Shown: piece after piece, positions 42,296 through 51,574 of the stretch
Layout: each line of letters begins with the position of its first letter
How positions within the stretch are numbered: the stretch's first letter is position 1
DNA from: JBEKCP01 sp049509515
Lineage (GTDB): Bacteria > Planctomycetota > Planctomycetia > Pirellulales > Thermoguttaceae
Length of the DNA stretch: 64,000 bases
Reading direction: 5' to 3'
Assembly: GCA_049509515.1 (NCBI GenBank)
Contig: JBEKZV010000034.1
Coordinates: 1-64,000, forward strand
Translations under genes and position numbers: made by a program
The notes under the pieces: generated by a model
The model's database searches: none
What the model saw: the letters and a program-made list of their open reading frames with translations, nothing else
What the model was told of the DNA's origin: nothing

Positions 42296-44221
42296 TCAGC
42301 GCGTTGCGCCGGGAGCGGTCGAGGTGGCCGCGGGCGGGGTCAGGTACATGTCGCCGGGCCCCAGGTGATCGTACCAGGTGAACTTCAGAATGAGGGAAGT
42401 CGCGGCGCACACGGCCAGCGAGACGGCCAGCTCCGTCCAGTGCTGGATCACGAGGTAGATGGGCGCGCTGACGAGGCTCGTCTGCCAGACCAGGCCGACG
42501 GCCAGGTTGAAGACGTCGCGGCGGAAATCCAGGTTCTTCTGGAAGCCCGGGTCCTCCTGCCGGCATTTCTCGTACACGGGGCCCCAGAATCCCCACGGCC
42601 TGACGGTGCGGTAGAAGCTCTTGAGGATTTCGTCGCTTTCCGCCGCGGTCAAGAGGCAAACGACGACCGAGGCGAGAAGGCTCACGGCAAGGATGAGGAG
42701 GAAGGCGAAGACGGGGTGGATGGGCACGTAGATCTTGGCCACGGCGGCGGCGGTGCCGGCGACCATGCCCGCGAGAAACCCGTAGCCGTTCAGCCGCCAC
42801 CAGTGCCACTTCAGCACGTTGGGGGCCACGAAGGCCGGCACCAAGGCCGAGACGATCCATTCGGTGATCGAGTGTACGTTCTCGATCGCGAAGCCGAAGG
42901 CGATGCCCAGGATGATGACCAGCGTGGAGGTGATCCAGGCGATCACGACGTAGCGCTTCGGGGGCGCGTCGGGGCGGAGGTAGCGCTTGTAGATGTCGTT
43001 GACCACGTAGGCCGCGCCCGAGTTGACCGTCGAGACGAACGTGCTCATGAACGAGGCGATCAGCGCCGCGATGAGGATGCCCTTGAAGCCGATGGGCACG
43101 TAGTCCCGCACGACGTCGGGCAGGATCCGCTCGAAGTCCACCTTCGCGCCCATCCCGGCCAGGTCCTCGCCGAAAAAGGCGATCCCCAAGACGGCGATGC
43201 CGGCGATCAGCAGGAACCGCGGGGTGAGCGACACCACGGCCATGACCATGTTCTCCAGGGCCGCCTCGCGCGGGCTCCGCGTGGAGAGGATGTGCTGGAT
43301 GGCGTAGTTGGGGGTCGGCCCCGCCATGCTCACCAGCACCCCCTTCAGGAAGAGCATGCCCGTGAAGAAGGCGAACAGCGAGTAGCCGTCGCCCCCCTCG
43401 GACATCGGGCCGTAGATCCGCGGGTTCAGGGCGGGGATCAGGCCGGACCAATCCAGGTCGAGCTTTCCCCAGCCGAAGAAGAGGTTGTCCCAACCGGCGG
43501 GCACGTGCGCGGCGATCTGCTCGGGCGTGATCATGGCGATGGCAATCACCGCGACGGCGATCGCGGCGGTCACCTTCAGCGCGAACTGGATCAGGTCGTT
43601 CATCACCACGCTGTACATCCCGCCCACCACGCAATACACGCCGGTCACGGCCATCACCAGGATCGCGTACACGTAGTGCGACGGCAGGTGCAACGACAGC
43701 GGGAGGGTGTGGCCGCCGAAGAGGTGGACCGCCGACTGCCAGTGGATCTCCAGGTTCCAGGGGAAGAACGGCTCGGTGAACTTGCCGATCCCCTGGAAGG
43801 CATAGCTCAGGAAGCCCACCACGCTGACCAGGGCGTAGACCACGACGCTCACGTAGGCCCACTCCGCGCCGCGGCTCGTGCCGAAGCGGGTCCGCATCCA
43901 CTCGGCCCCGGTCAGCACGTTGGAGCGGCGGACCCACGTGCCCAGGTACATCATGCGGAAGATCACGTTGAACAGCGGCCAGACCCACAACAGCCACGTG
44001 GCCTTCATGCCGTAGATGAAGAACATCATCACGAACCACATGGTCCCGGTGATGTCCACCCCGCTGGAGCCGTGGGCCACGCCGATGATCCACCAGGGCA
44101 GGCTCTTGCCGGCCAGGAAGTAGGATTCCGCGCTCCGCGAGGCCTTCTTCGCCACCCACGCCCCGACCACGGCCATCAGGATCAGGTACACGACGATGAT
44201 CGAAAGGTCGAGGGGGTTCAT
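42296..44221 (-). CDS. sodium:solute symporter (SSS family)
   Basis: A 641-residue integral membrane protein with about 13-15 hydrophobic segments. Family features include an N-terminal helix LSIIVVYLILMAVVGAWVA, the segment SAESYFLAGKSLPWWIIGVA and GASAGSGVDITG-type helix 1 content (HGSSGVDITGT). A later SFMSTFVSTVNSGAAYVVNDIYKRY is typical of solute/sodium symporters. It would import a sugar, sugar acid or similar solute with sodium. The downstream minus-strand direction and adjacent GH130 gene suggest an oligosaccharide-derived substrate. Confidence 0.9.
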   Translation of the reverse strand: MNPLDLSIIVVYLILMAVVGAWVAKKASRSAESYFLAGKSLPWWIIGVAHGSSGVDITGTMWFVMMFFIYGMKATWLLWVWPLFNVIFRMMYLGTWVRRSNVLTGAEWMRTRFGTSRGAEWAYVSVVVYALVSVVGFLSYAFQGIGKFTEPFFPWNLEIHWQSAVHLFGGHTLPLSLHLPSHYVYAILVMAVTGVYCVVGGMYSVVMNDLIQFALKVTAAIAVAVIAIAMITPEQIAAHVPAGWDNLFFGWGKLDLDWSGLIPALNPRIYGPMSEGGDGYSLFAFFTGMLFLKGVLVSMAGPTPNYAIQHILSTRSPREAALENMVMAVVSLTPRFLLIAGIAVLGIAFFGEDLAGMGAKVDFERILPDVVRDYVPIGFKGILIAALIASFMSTFVSTVNSGAAYVVNDIYKRYLRPDAPPKRYVVIAWITSTLVIILGIAFGFAIENVHSITEWIVSALVPAFVAPNVLKWHWWRLNGYGFLAGMVAGTAAAVAKIYVPIHPVFAFLLILAVSLLASVVVCLLTAAESDEILKSFYRTVRPWGFWGPVYEKCRQEDPGFQKNLDFRRDVFNLAVGLVWQTSLVSAPIYLVIQHWTELAVSLAVCAATSLILKFTWYDHLGPGDMYLTPPAATSTAPGATR

Positions 44222-44244
44222 GGTTCACCGCGCATGAATTGGCC

Positions 44245-44311
44245 GTTTAGCAGGCGACCCGGGCACCATGCGCGACCATGCCGCGCATGGTGCCCGGGTC
44301 GCGCGCTAAAC
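44245..44311. repeat. palindromic repeat, GTTTAGCAGGCGACCCGGGC arms
   Basis: The 30-bp arms 44245-44274 and 44282-44311 pair at 28 positions around a 7-bp loop. It shares GTTTAGC(A/G)GGCGAC with the repeat at 35501. It lies just upstream of the symporter start and after the GH130 stop. Confidence 0.8.
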
Positions 44312-44322
44312 AATTTCTCCCC

Positions 44323-45348
44323 CTACGGCGGGCACTTCCGCAGGTGATCCAGCAATTCCTCCAGCGGGCAAGTCGCCACGGCGCAGACTTTGTCCCCGCC
44401 CCCGTAATACACCAGCAACGTCCCGGCCAGCACGACGGCGCCGCACGGAAAACAGACGCCCCGGTAGAAACCCTTGATCTCGTACTCCGTCTCCGGCTGC
44501 ATCAGCCAGTCGGGCGTGCGGTGCAGCACCCGGCCCGGGTCCTCCAGGTCCAGCAGGAGCGCGCCCAGCCGGTAGAACTTGTCCGGCCCGAGCCCGTGGT
44601 AGATCGTCAGCCACCCGTGCGGCGTGCGGATCGGCGGCGTGTTGACCCCCAGCTTGTGCGCCTCCCAGGGATAGCGGTTCTTGACCAAGAGCCGGCTGGG
44701 GGCCTTGGGCAAGCCCAGCAGGTCATCGCAGGAAGCGATCCACGCGCAGGCGTGCTCCGTGCCGTACCTGGGCCCGACCCATTCCAAGGGCCGGTGGATC
44801 ATGACGTACTTCCCCGCGATCTTCTCGGGAAACAAGACCACGTCGCGATCGTCCAGCAGGGGATCGGTCATCCAGCCGGCCCGGATCCACGTCCGGAAAT
44901 CCCGCGTCATCGCCAGGCCGGTCAGCGTGGCGTTGGTCCGCAGGTAGTGGGGAAACTCCGGCGGGCAGTCGGGCCGCAGGTAACGCTGGCGCACCTCGGG
45001 AATCCAGAACTGGCCGAAGGGATAGTGGCGGCAGGCATAGGTGACGTAATACCAATCGCCCAGCTTGACGATCCGCGGGTCCTGGATCGTCGCCCCGTCG
45101 AACCCCTCGACGCTCGGCCCGAAGACCGGTTGGTCGCCGGCGCGCTCGAAGTGGTAGCCGTCGCTGCTGGTGGCCAGGCCGAGGTAGCACTTGTAATCGG
45201 GATGCGATTCGGCGCTGCGGTACAGCAGGAGCACCCGCCGGGCGGCTTCATCGTAGCAGGCCGCCGGATTGAAGACCGCCAGGTCCTCCCACGGGTGCTC
45301 GGGATGCGGCGAGAGAATGGGATTACCCGCGAAACGCGTGAGCTTCAT
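44323..45348 (-). CDS. GH130 family glycoside phosphorylase-like protein
   Basis: A 341-residue five-bladed propeller enzyme of the GH130 type. VFNPAACYDEAARRVLLLYRS, LGLATSSDGYHFERAGDQPVF, TIQDPRIVKLGDWYYVTYA, and the later HGWLTIYHGLGPDKFYRLGALLLDLEDP are typical. These enzymes phosphorolyse or hydrolyse beta-mannosides. No signal peptide is present, so it acts in the cytoplasm on imported oligosaccharides, in keeping with the adjacent symporter. A GAGGGGGG sequence precedes the ATG. Confidence 0.88.
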   Translation of the reverse strand: MKLTRFAGNPILSPHPEHPWEDLAVFNPAACYDEAARRVLLLYRSAESHPDYKCYLGLATSSDGYHFERAGDQPVFGPSVEGFDGATIQDPRIVKLGDWYYVTYACRHYPFGQFWIPEVRQRYLRPDCPPEFPHYLRTNATLTGLAMTRDFRTWIRAGWMTDPLLDDRDVVLFPEKIAGKYVMIHRPLEWVGPRYGTEHACAWIASCDDLLGLPKAPSRLLVKNRYPWEAHKLGVNTPPIRTPHGWLTIYHGLGPDKFYRLGALLLDLEDPGRVLHRTPDWLMQPETEYEIKGFYRGVCFPCGAVVLAGTLLVYYGGGDKVCAVATCPLEELLDHLRKCPP

Positions 45349-45481
45349 GGTCCCCCCTCATTCCACACGACGGACGGGGCAAGTTGGGGCACGGTGTCTC
45401 TCCCAGGGCGTAACGGACCAGTATAAGTCGCGCCGGGCGGCATTGCCAGCAGGGCGCCGCGATGCTCGTGCGAGGGCGCTG

Positions 45482-46450
45482 CTATCGCTCGAACCCGGCG
45501 GCCAGGCGGGCGCCCTCGCGGGTCGCCAGGCCGATCTGCTCGAAGTCCCCGCGGCGGCCGTTGTACCACAGCATCCAGCGATTGCCCTCCAGAACGGCAA
45601 AAGGCTTGTAGCAGGCGTCGCCGTCCCAGTCGCCCTTGCGGGCGCGGATGATCGGATTGGCCGGATGACGCTGCCAGCCGGTGATGCCGTCCTTGGATCG
45701 TGCCAGGCCGATCTGCGCGGTATTCACGTCGCGAAACCCGATGTAGAACATGTAGTGCCAGCCCTCCTGGACCACCACCTGGCAGGCCGTCACCCGGTCC
45801 TTCTCCCAATCCTGGCTGCGATCGGGCCGGAAGACGGGGTTCTGCGGGTGCTTGGTCCAGGCGATGCCGTCGGGACTGGTGGCGTAACCGATGGCGTCCG
45901 GCTCGTAGCCCTCGCCGCCCGAGTACCACATGCGGAACCGCCGGGTCGGGGCGTCCCAAATCACGTGGGGACACATGACGTGCCGTTTCTCCCAGGGCAG
46001 CTCCGGCTTGAGCACCGGCTGGTCGGACATCGGCTTCCAGACCTTCCCGTCCCGGCTGGTCGCATAGCGGATTTGTCCGGTGGCGTACCACAGGTGATAG
46101 ATATCGCCGCGTTTGAGCAGGCCCGGCCGGTCCCCCGGCAGGACCACCAACGGCCGCACGGGTTCCGCGCCGGGCGGCTGGTCCGGCCCGTGCCAGTGGA
46201 TGCCGTCCTCGCTTTCCACCAGGGCCAGGCTATTCTTGGGCCGCCAGGAGAACCACATGCGGAACGTCTTGTCCTCCTTGAGCACCGCCACGTCGAAGCA
46301 CGTGCCGAGCTGCCCGCCGAGCACCGGGTTCCGCTCGTACTTGACCCACGGGGCATCGCGGGGGACCGCCTGGTCCTCGGCCCCCGCGCCGCAGGCCGCC
46401 AGCACGAGCAGAAACGCAAGGAGGGCCCACACCGGGTCGACTGCATTCAT
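45482..46450 (-). CDS. exported five-bladed propeller (GH43/GH32-like) protein
   Basis: A 322-residue protein with an N-terminal leader ending LVLAACGAGA. The LAAC could be a lipobox or simply lie before a signal peptidase I site. The body carries repeated propeller blades such as FRMWFSWRPKNSLALVESEDG, LWYATGQIRYATSRDGKVW and YMFYIGFRDVNTAQIGLARS. It is similar in plan to the cytoplasmic GH130 neighbour 133 bp downstream. Its enzymatic activity and substrate are unknown. I chose the ATG at 46450 because the export leader begins there. Confidence 0.75.
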   Translation of the reverse strand: MNAVDPVWALLAFLLVLAACGAGAEDQAVPRDAPWVKYERNPVLGGQLGTCFDVAVLKEDKTFRMWFSWRPKNSLALVESEDGIHWHGPDQPPGAEPVRPLVVLPGDRPGLLKRGDIYHLWYATGQIRYATSRDGKVWKPMSDQPVLKPELPWEKRHVMCPHVIWDAPTRRFRMWYSGGEGYEPDAIGYATSPDGIAWTKHPQNPVFRPDRSQDWEKDRVTACQVVVQEGWHYMFYIGFRDVNTAQIGLARSKDGITGWQRHPANPIIRARKGDWDGDACYKPFAVLEGNRWMLWYNGRRGDFEQIGLATREGARLAAGFER

Positions 46451-46789
46451 GGCACACCCCGTCAGACTGGCTTGCGGAAGCAATTCGGCCATTGTACCCG
46501 CCCGGAGAGCCCGGGACGACACGGGCCCCCCTGCGGGCGTGCGGGCTTTTCCCGCCACCATGGTGGGTGGAAGTTGGGTGCTCCTGGCATCCGTCTGAAA
46601 TGATCTAATACCTTGTTACATAAGGTGTTGTGATGTTATCTGTGTGTGCAGTGTTTAGTTGTGGGGTAATGCCATAATATTGCGATAGTGGAAGTTTAGC
46701 CTATGGGTAAAAATGATAGTTGACGTAGCAGCAAGAAGCTGATAAGATAACAGTAGCCTCGGAGTGGATCCGCGATACCGGAGACACGG
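46451..46789. other. intergenic, 339 bp, markedly lower GC
   Basis: From about 46600 the base composition drops far below the genome average. It holds an inverted repeat ACCTT/AAGGT (46610-46626) and the promoter at 46720-46748. The composition suggests it entered with the toxin-antitoxin module. No gene is supported. Confidence 0.6.
46720..46748 (+). promoter_or_regulatory. promoter of the higB-higA module
   Basis: TTGACG (46720-46725) and TAAGAT (46743-46748) are separated by 17 bp. Transcription would start near 46755, about 35 nt before the higB-like ATG at 46790. Confidence 0.5.
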
Positions 46790-47089
46790 ATGGATGTGGA
46801 ATTTGCCGACGGAACGCTCCAACGGCTCGAGGCCGAGGCTGAGTTCAGCGCCGGACACGGCGCGGAGGTCGTGCGCGGTTTCCGAAAGGTCATGCGCTTT
46901 ATTCGGGCCGCGAAAGACGAGCGCGACTTCCTGGCCATGCGCGGCCTCCGGTTTGAGGAGCTCAAGGGGCGACGAAGCCATCAGCATTCATTCCGGATCA
47001 ACGACCAATGGAGGCTTGTGGCGCAGATCGAGAAACGCGAGGGCAGGAAGGTCGTGCGGATTATTGAAATCGTTGATTACCACCACTAA
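46790..47089 (+). CDS. higB: HigB/RelE-type mRNA-interferase toxin
   Basis: A 99-residue RelE-superfamily protein. DERDFLAMRGLRFEELKGRR, then HSFRINDQWRLVAQIE and RKVVRIIEIVDYHH, is the HigB pattern of short basic ribosome-dependent RNases. GGAG lies 6 nt before the ATG at 46790. It comes first in the operon, as usual for higBA, and 18 bp before its antitoxin. Confidence 0.85.
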   Translation: MDVEFADGTLQRLEAEAEFSAGHGAEVVRGFRKVMRFIRAAKDERDFLAMRGLRFEELKGRRSHQHSFRINDQWRLVAQIEKREGRKVVRIIEIVDYHH

Positions 47090-47107
47090 TCCCGACTCCA
47101 CAGAACA

Positions 47108-48232
47108 ATGACTACCCCCCCGGCAGACAGCATGTTCCCCCCCGGCGAGTACATCCGCGATGAATTGGATGCGCGGGGGTGGACCCAGGAGAAGCTGGCG
47201 CAGATCATGGGCCGGCCGGAAACCGCGATATCCCAGATTATCAACGGCAGCAAGGCCATTACGACCCAGACAGCCAAGGAGCTTGGGGCGGCCTTCGGCA
47301 CGTCTGCCGAGCTGTGGATGAATCTCGAAGGCGCCTATCGACTCGCCCTGGAAGAGGCGGACGCCTCGGATGTAGCGCGTCGCGCGGAGATTTACGCACG
47401 GGCGCCGGTGCCTGACATGTTGCGCCGGGGGTGGATCAAACACTGCGACACCGTGGAGGCCCTAGCCCGCGAGGTGCTTCGCTTCGAGCAGGTGCCATGC
47501 CTGGAGGATTGGCCGCCGCAGCTTGCCGCGGCAGCACGCAGGTCGGGCGAGGCTCAGGAAGAATCCTTCATCGGCCAGGTGGCCTGGTTGTGCCGGCTGC
47601 GACAGCTTGCGCCCCAGGTACCCGCAGAGCGCTTTTCCGCCAGTCGCGTGGACAAGCACCTGGAGGAACTGCACGCCCTTACACAGAGCGAACGTGAGTT
47701 GCGCAGGGTTCCTGCGGTATTGGCGAAGATGGGCATCCGCTTCTTGGTTGTCGAACACCTGCCGAGGACTCACATTGACGGTTACACGCTGTGGTTGGAC
47801 GAGAAGACGCCGGTGATTGCCCTGTCCCTTCGCTCTGGCCGCATCGACTGGTTTTGGTTTACGTTGGCACACGAGCTAAGCCACGTTCGTCACGGCGACC
47901 GCCCGTTGATCGACAACGACTTGGTGGGCCGATCACGTAGTGTGCCGACGAGTGATATCGAGATCCGGGCGAACGAAGAGGCCAGCAACTGGCTGATTCC
48001 CTCGGCGACACTAAGCTCGTTCATCGCACGCACCAAGCCGCGGTATTACAAGCAACGAATTATACAGTTTGCGGGTCTGCACCAGATTCATCCCGGTATC
48101 GTTGTTGGGCAACTTCAACACCGCGGAGAGATCGACTATCGACACGATAGGGAAATGCTTGTGGATGTTCGCAATATCGTAACTCGGATCACGGTGACGG
48201 ACGGCTGGGGGCGGGTCCCGGACTGCGCCTAG
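47108..48232 (+). CDS. HigA antitoxin fused to an ImmA/IrrE metallopeptidase
   Basis: A 374-residue protein with an XRE helix-turn-helix at about 10-65 (PPGEYIRDELDARGWTQEKL followed by a Q-x-x-x-INGSKAITTQTAKELG segment). A helical linker and a C-terminal ImmA/IrrE domain follow. The zinc-peptidase motif HELSH is at about 255-259 and a downstream E-rich helix NEEASNWLIPSATL fits the third ligand. Such fusions occur as long HigA antitoxins; the peptidase could control repressor or antitoxin stability, which is inference. The likely start is 47108, though MFPPGEY at 47132 is an alternative close to the family start. Confidence 0.85.
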   Translation: MTTPPADSMFPPGEYIRDELDARGWTQEKLAQIMGRPETAISQIINGSKAITTQTAKELGAAFGTSAELWMNLEGAYRLALEEADASDVARRAEIYARAPVPDMLRRGWIKHCDTVEALAREVLRFEQVPCLEDWPPQLAAAARRSGEAQEESFIGQVAWLCRLRQLAPQVPAERFSASRVDKHLEELHALTQSERELRRVPAVLAKMGIRFLVVEHLPRTHIDGYTLWLDEKTPVIALSLRSGRIDWFWFTLAHELSHVRHGDRPLIDNDLVGRSRSVPTSDIEIRANEEASNWLIPSATLSSFIARTKPRYYKQRIIQFAGLHQIHPGIVVGQLQHRGEIDYRHDREMLVDVRNIVTRITVTDGWGRVPDCA

Positions 48233-48243
48233 GGGTTAGTTGT

Positions 48244-48744
48244 ATGACTGGCACAACAGCGGAAACGATGAACGATCGCATGCTCGAAATCGTCGAGCGG
48301 TATCTGGCACAGGGTGGGGAAACGCCCATCGGCCTTGATGCATTGGCGAGGTTCGCCATTCGAAGCGGTGACTGGCAAGGGCAGCGAACGGACCTGGTGA
48401 AACTGTGCAAGCGCGATTTCTCCCGCAGCTTACGTGAACAGTATCACACCGACCCGCAAGGGCGCAGCGTCCGAACCTTTCACGCAGTTAGTCGGCCGTC
48501 GAGTGGTGGAAGGCAAGGCGTCTTCTGGGCGGACGTACGCCAGGCACCGGTGGAGCACATGGAACTGGCGTTCGCTCAGAGGCGAAACCTGATCGTCGGC
48601 GCATGCCTACAACTGAAGAGGGATGTCGATAGCTACAACGACAACAACGCGAGCGGTGCCACCATACAGATGGTATTTGATTTTTCCGAGGACATTGCGG
48701 AGCGCCAGCAGCCAACAGACTACCGGCCGCGGCAGCCAAGATAG
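48244..48744 (+). CDS. unknown third gene of the higBA module
   Basis: A 166-residue cytoplasmic protein that I do not recognise. It begins 11 bp after the HigA-ImmA stop. Its middle has a basic segment (KLCKRDFSRSLREQYHTDPQ) and an aromatic-rich strand; it is neither membrane-bound nor exported. Its position in the operon makes it a candidate accessory or target-specific component of the toxin-antitoxin module. Confidence 0.6.
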   Translation: MTGTTAETMNDRMLEIVERYLAQGGETPIGLDALARFAIRSGDWQGQRTDLVKLCKRDFSRSLREQYHTDPQGRSVRTFHAVSRPSSGGRQGVFWADVRQAPVEHMELAFAQRRNLIVGACLQLKRDVDSYNDNNASGATIQMVFDFSEDIAERQQPTDYRPRQPR

Positions 48745-48906
48745 CACAACTCATCCGCCAGATCGCCGGGCCGGGAGAAAAGGCGCTGCCGGTCCGAAGG
48801 GCAAGGTCTCATCTGCACGCCCCTTCCATCTTCCCGCCTGGTGACGCATAATCTGGGCTTGGCGGGGCGGGCCGCCGAGAGTTCCTTTGGCCGTAAAGGA
48901 GAAGCT

Positions 48907-50808
48907 ATGATCTGGCGATTTTCGGCACTGCGGGCGGCGGCGATCACGCTTTCCTTGGGCGTCCCGGCTTGTTTGGGCGTACCGGCGGTCCGGGCGGGCG
49001 CCCCGCAGGCCCCGCCCGAGATCACGGTGGATGCGGCCAAGACGGGCGAGCCGCTGTCGAAATACATCTACGGGCAGTTCATCGAGCACCTGGGACGCTG
49101 CATCTACGGCGGCATCTGGTCCGAAATGCTCGAAGACCGCAAGTTCTTCCTGGACGTCGGGGCGGCTGGGTCGCCCTGGAAACCGCTGGGCGGAAAGCAG
49201 GGCGTGGTCATGGACGAGCAGGACCCCTTCGTGGGCCGGCACACGCCCCGCATCGCCGCGCGCGGCGGGATCGTGCAAGGCGACCTCGCGCTCCGCAAGG
49301 GGAAGAAATACGTCGGCCGCATCTGGCTGGCCGCGGATGCCGCGGGGCCGGCGTCGGTCAGCCTCGTGTGGGGCCCGCTGGCCGACCAGCGGCAGACGGT
49401 GGCCATCGACGCCGTGCCCACCGCCTTCGCCAAGACCCCGTTGGGGTTCACCGCCGGCGGCGACACGGCCCAGGGCCGCCTGGAGATCCGGGCCTCCGGG
49501 AAGGGCAGCCTGCGGGTGGGCACCGTCTCGCTGATGCCGGCCGACAACGTCGCGGGCATGCGGGCCGACACGCTGGCGCTGCTGAAAGAGCTCGACGCCC
49601 CGGTCTACCGCTGGCCGGGCGGGAACTTCGTCAGCGGCTACCAGTGGAAGGACGCCATCGGCGATCCCGATCGCCGCGCGCCGCGGAAAAACCCGGCCTG
49701 GCAGGGCATCGAACACCACGACTTCGGCCTCGACGAGTTCCTCACCTTCTGCCGCACCCTGGGCACCGAGCCGTACATCGCGGTCAACAGCGGCCTGGGC
49801 GACGCCCAAACCGCCGCCGACGAAGTGCAGTATGCCAACGGCTCCGCCGACACGCCCCTGGGCGCCCTGCGGGCCAAGCACGGCCACCCGCAACCGTACC
49901 ACGTCAAGTGGTGGGGCGTCGGCAACGAGATGTACGGCAACTGGCAGCTCGGCCACATGCCGCTGGAACAGTACGTCGCCAAGCACAACCAGTTCGCCCG
50001 GGCCATGCGGGCCGCCGACCCGACGATCCGGCTGATCGCCGTCGGCGACGCGGGGCCGTGGAGCCAGACCATGCTCAAACAGTGCGCCGGCCAGATGGAC
50101 CTCATCAGCGAGCACTTCTACTGCCACAGCAAGCCGGACCTCCTGGCCCACGTCCGCCTCATCTCCGATGCCATCCGCGCCAAGACGGCGGCCCACCGCC
50201 GCTACCGGCAGCAGCTGGATGCCCTCCGCGGCAAGGACATCCGCATCGCCATGGACGAATGGAACTACTGGTACGCCGGGCCGCACGTCTTCGGCGAGCT
50301 GGGCCAGCGCTACTACCTGCGGGATGCGCTGGGCGTCGCGGCCGGCCTGAACGAATACTCCCGCCAAAGCGACCTCGTCTTCATGGCCAACTATGCCCAG
50401 ACGGTCAACGTCATCGGCGCGATGAAGACCAGCAAGACCGACGCCGCGCTGGAGACGACCGGCCTGGTGCTCGCCCTGTACCGCCGCCACTTCGGCACGC
50501 TGCCGGTGGCCGCGTCGGCCGGCGCCCCGCTGGACGTCGCTGCCGCCTGGACGGCCGATCGCAAGACGCTCTGCGTGGCGATCGTCAATCCCACCCTCCA
50601 CAAGCTCGACATCCCCTGGAAGCTCACCGGCGCCAAGCTCGCCGGGACCGGCCGCCGCTGGCAGATCGCCGGAGACGACCCGATGGCCTACAACGATCCG
50701 GGCAAGCCGCCCCAGGTGACGATCCAGGAGGCGGCGGTCCGCGACGCCGGCGCCCGCCTGAGCGTCGCGGCGTGCAGCGTGACGCTGCTGGCCCTGGACG
50801 CTCAGTAA
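48907..50808 (+). CDS. exported GH51-type alpha-L-arabinofuranosidase
   Basis: A 633-residue enzyme with a signal peptide (SALRAAAITLSLGVPACLGV). The N-terminal part begins SKYIYGQFIEHLGRCIYGGIW, diagnostic of GH51. The catalytic acid/base is Glu341 in WWGVGNEMYG and the nucleophile Glu451 in IAMDEWNYW. It would release terminal arabinofuranose from plant polysaccharides in the periplasm. The ATG at 48907 begins the signal peptide; an earlier in-frame start lacks one. It ends convergently with a small exported protein gene. Confidence 0.93.
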   Translation: MIWRFSALRAAAITLSLGVPACLGVPAVRAGAPQAPPEITVDAAKTGEPLSKYIYGQFIEHLGRCIYGGIWSEMLEDRKFFLDVGAAGSPWKPLGGKQGVVMDEQDPFVGRHTPRIAARGGIVQGDLALRKGKKYVGRIWLAADAAGPASVSLVWGPLADQRQTVAIDAVPTAFAKTPLGFTAGGDTAQGRLEIRASGKGSLRVGTVSLMPADNVAGMRADTLALLKELDAPVYRWPGGNFVSGYQWKDAIGDPDRRAPRKNPAWQGIEHHDFGLDEFLTFCRTLGTEPYIAVNSGLGDAQTAADEVQYANGSADTPLGALRAKHGHPQPYHVKWWGVGNEMYGNWQLGHMPLEQYVAKHNQFARAMRAADPTIRLIAVGDAGPWSQTMLKQCAGQMDLISEHFYCHSKPDLLAHVRLISDAIRAKTAAHRRYRQQLDALRGKDIRIAMDEWNYWYAGPHVFGELGQRYYLRDALGVAAGLNEYSRQSDLVFMANYAQTVNVIGAMKTSKTDAALETTGLVLALYRRHFGTLPVAASAGAPLDVAAAWTADRKTLCVAIVNPTLHKLDIPWKLTGAKLAGTGRRWQIAGDDPMAYNDPGKPPQVTIQEAAVRDAGARLSVAACSVTLLALDAQ

Positions 50809-50839
50809 CGCATGTGGCAAGGCTTTCTGGCCCCCTGAT

Positions 50840-50865
50840 GTGGCACGGTCTCCCGACCGTGCCAC
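50840..50865. repeat. palindrome between convergent genes, possible terminator
   Basis: GTGGCACGGTC (50840-50850) pairs perfectly with GACCGTGCCAC (50855-50865) around a 4-bp loop. There is no T tract, so termination is uncertain. It sits in the 76-bp gap between two converging genes. Confidence 0.55.
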
Positions 50866-50884
50866 GACAAGGATTCCAACCGCG

Positions 50885-51547
50885 CTACCGCGGGATCGGC
50901 CGGCCGTAGACCTCGATCCAATCCAGCCGCGAGCAGGCCGGGCTGCCGCCGCCGGCCATCAGGTCGGTGCAGCCGATCTCCTCGACGCGGCTCAGGTCGG
51001 GGTTGTTGGCGGGCGCCAGTTCGGTGATTTTCTGCACGTCGAGCTTGCGCCATTTCAGGGCGGCGAGCGGGAACTCCACGACGTGCCAATCGGCGGACTG
51101 CCCGTCCGATTGCTCGCTCACCAGCCAGGCGCCGCCGGGCAGCTTCAGGATGACGTGCAGTTGGCGAAAGCCCGATTGCTTGCTCCTCCAGCGGATTTTG
51201 GCCGGGCCGCGGAGGTCCACCAGTTGCCGGCGGTGGCGGAGGCTGATTGCCCAGTTGCCGGGCGCTTCGCCGGACCATGCGTAGTAGGGATCGTCGGCCG
51301 GCTGGGGGTGGTGGCTTTTCTTGAGGCCCGATCGCCCCGGGCCGTAGAGCGACAGGATGAGGTCCGGGTTGGCGACGTGGGCCTGGCTGAGGGGCGTTTC
51401 CGGTGGCGTTTCGCGCCAGTCCTCGCGAAAGAACAATCCGGCGGCGGCCGGCGGCGGGCCGCTGCTGGGGGATTCCGCGGCGAGGGCCGCCAGGCACAGC
51501 AGCCCGGATAGCGCCGTAACCGCAAGCGGTCGTCCACGTCGTCGCAT
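50885..51547 (-). CDS. exported beta-rich protein, unknown
   Basis: A 220-residue protein with a signal peptide (PLAVTALSGLLCLAALAAES). The body has a strand-rich layout (GLFFREDWRETPP, DLILSLYGPGRSGLKK, WAISLRHRRQLVDLRGPAKI, RQLHVILKLPGGAWLVSE) suggestive of a carbohydrate-binding jelly roll. No catalytic motif is visible. Its place next to the arabinofuranosidase, convergent and 77 bp apart, suggests a related polysaccharide role, but this is not proven. Confidence 0.6.
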   Translation of the reverse strand: MRRRGRPLAVTALSGLLCLAALAAESPSSGPPPAAAGLFFREDWRETPPETPLSQAHVANPDLILSLYGPGRSGLKKSHHPQPADDPYYAWSGEAPGNWAISLRHRRQLVDLRGPAKIRWRSKQSGFRQLHVILKLPGGAWLVSEQSDGQSADWHVVEFPLAALKWRKLDVQKITELAPANNPDLSRVEEIGCTDLMAGGGSPACSRLDWIEVYGRPIPR

Positions 51548-51574
51548 AGTGAACCGCGCGCGAGGGACGGCCGC

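Noticed and set aside
46610..46626. Attachment site at the low-GC module
   Set aside because: The ACCTT/AAGGT symmetry is short and has no matching copy on the far side near 48750, and no integrase is present.
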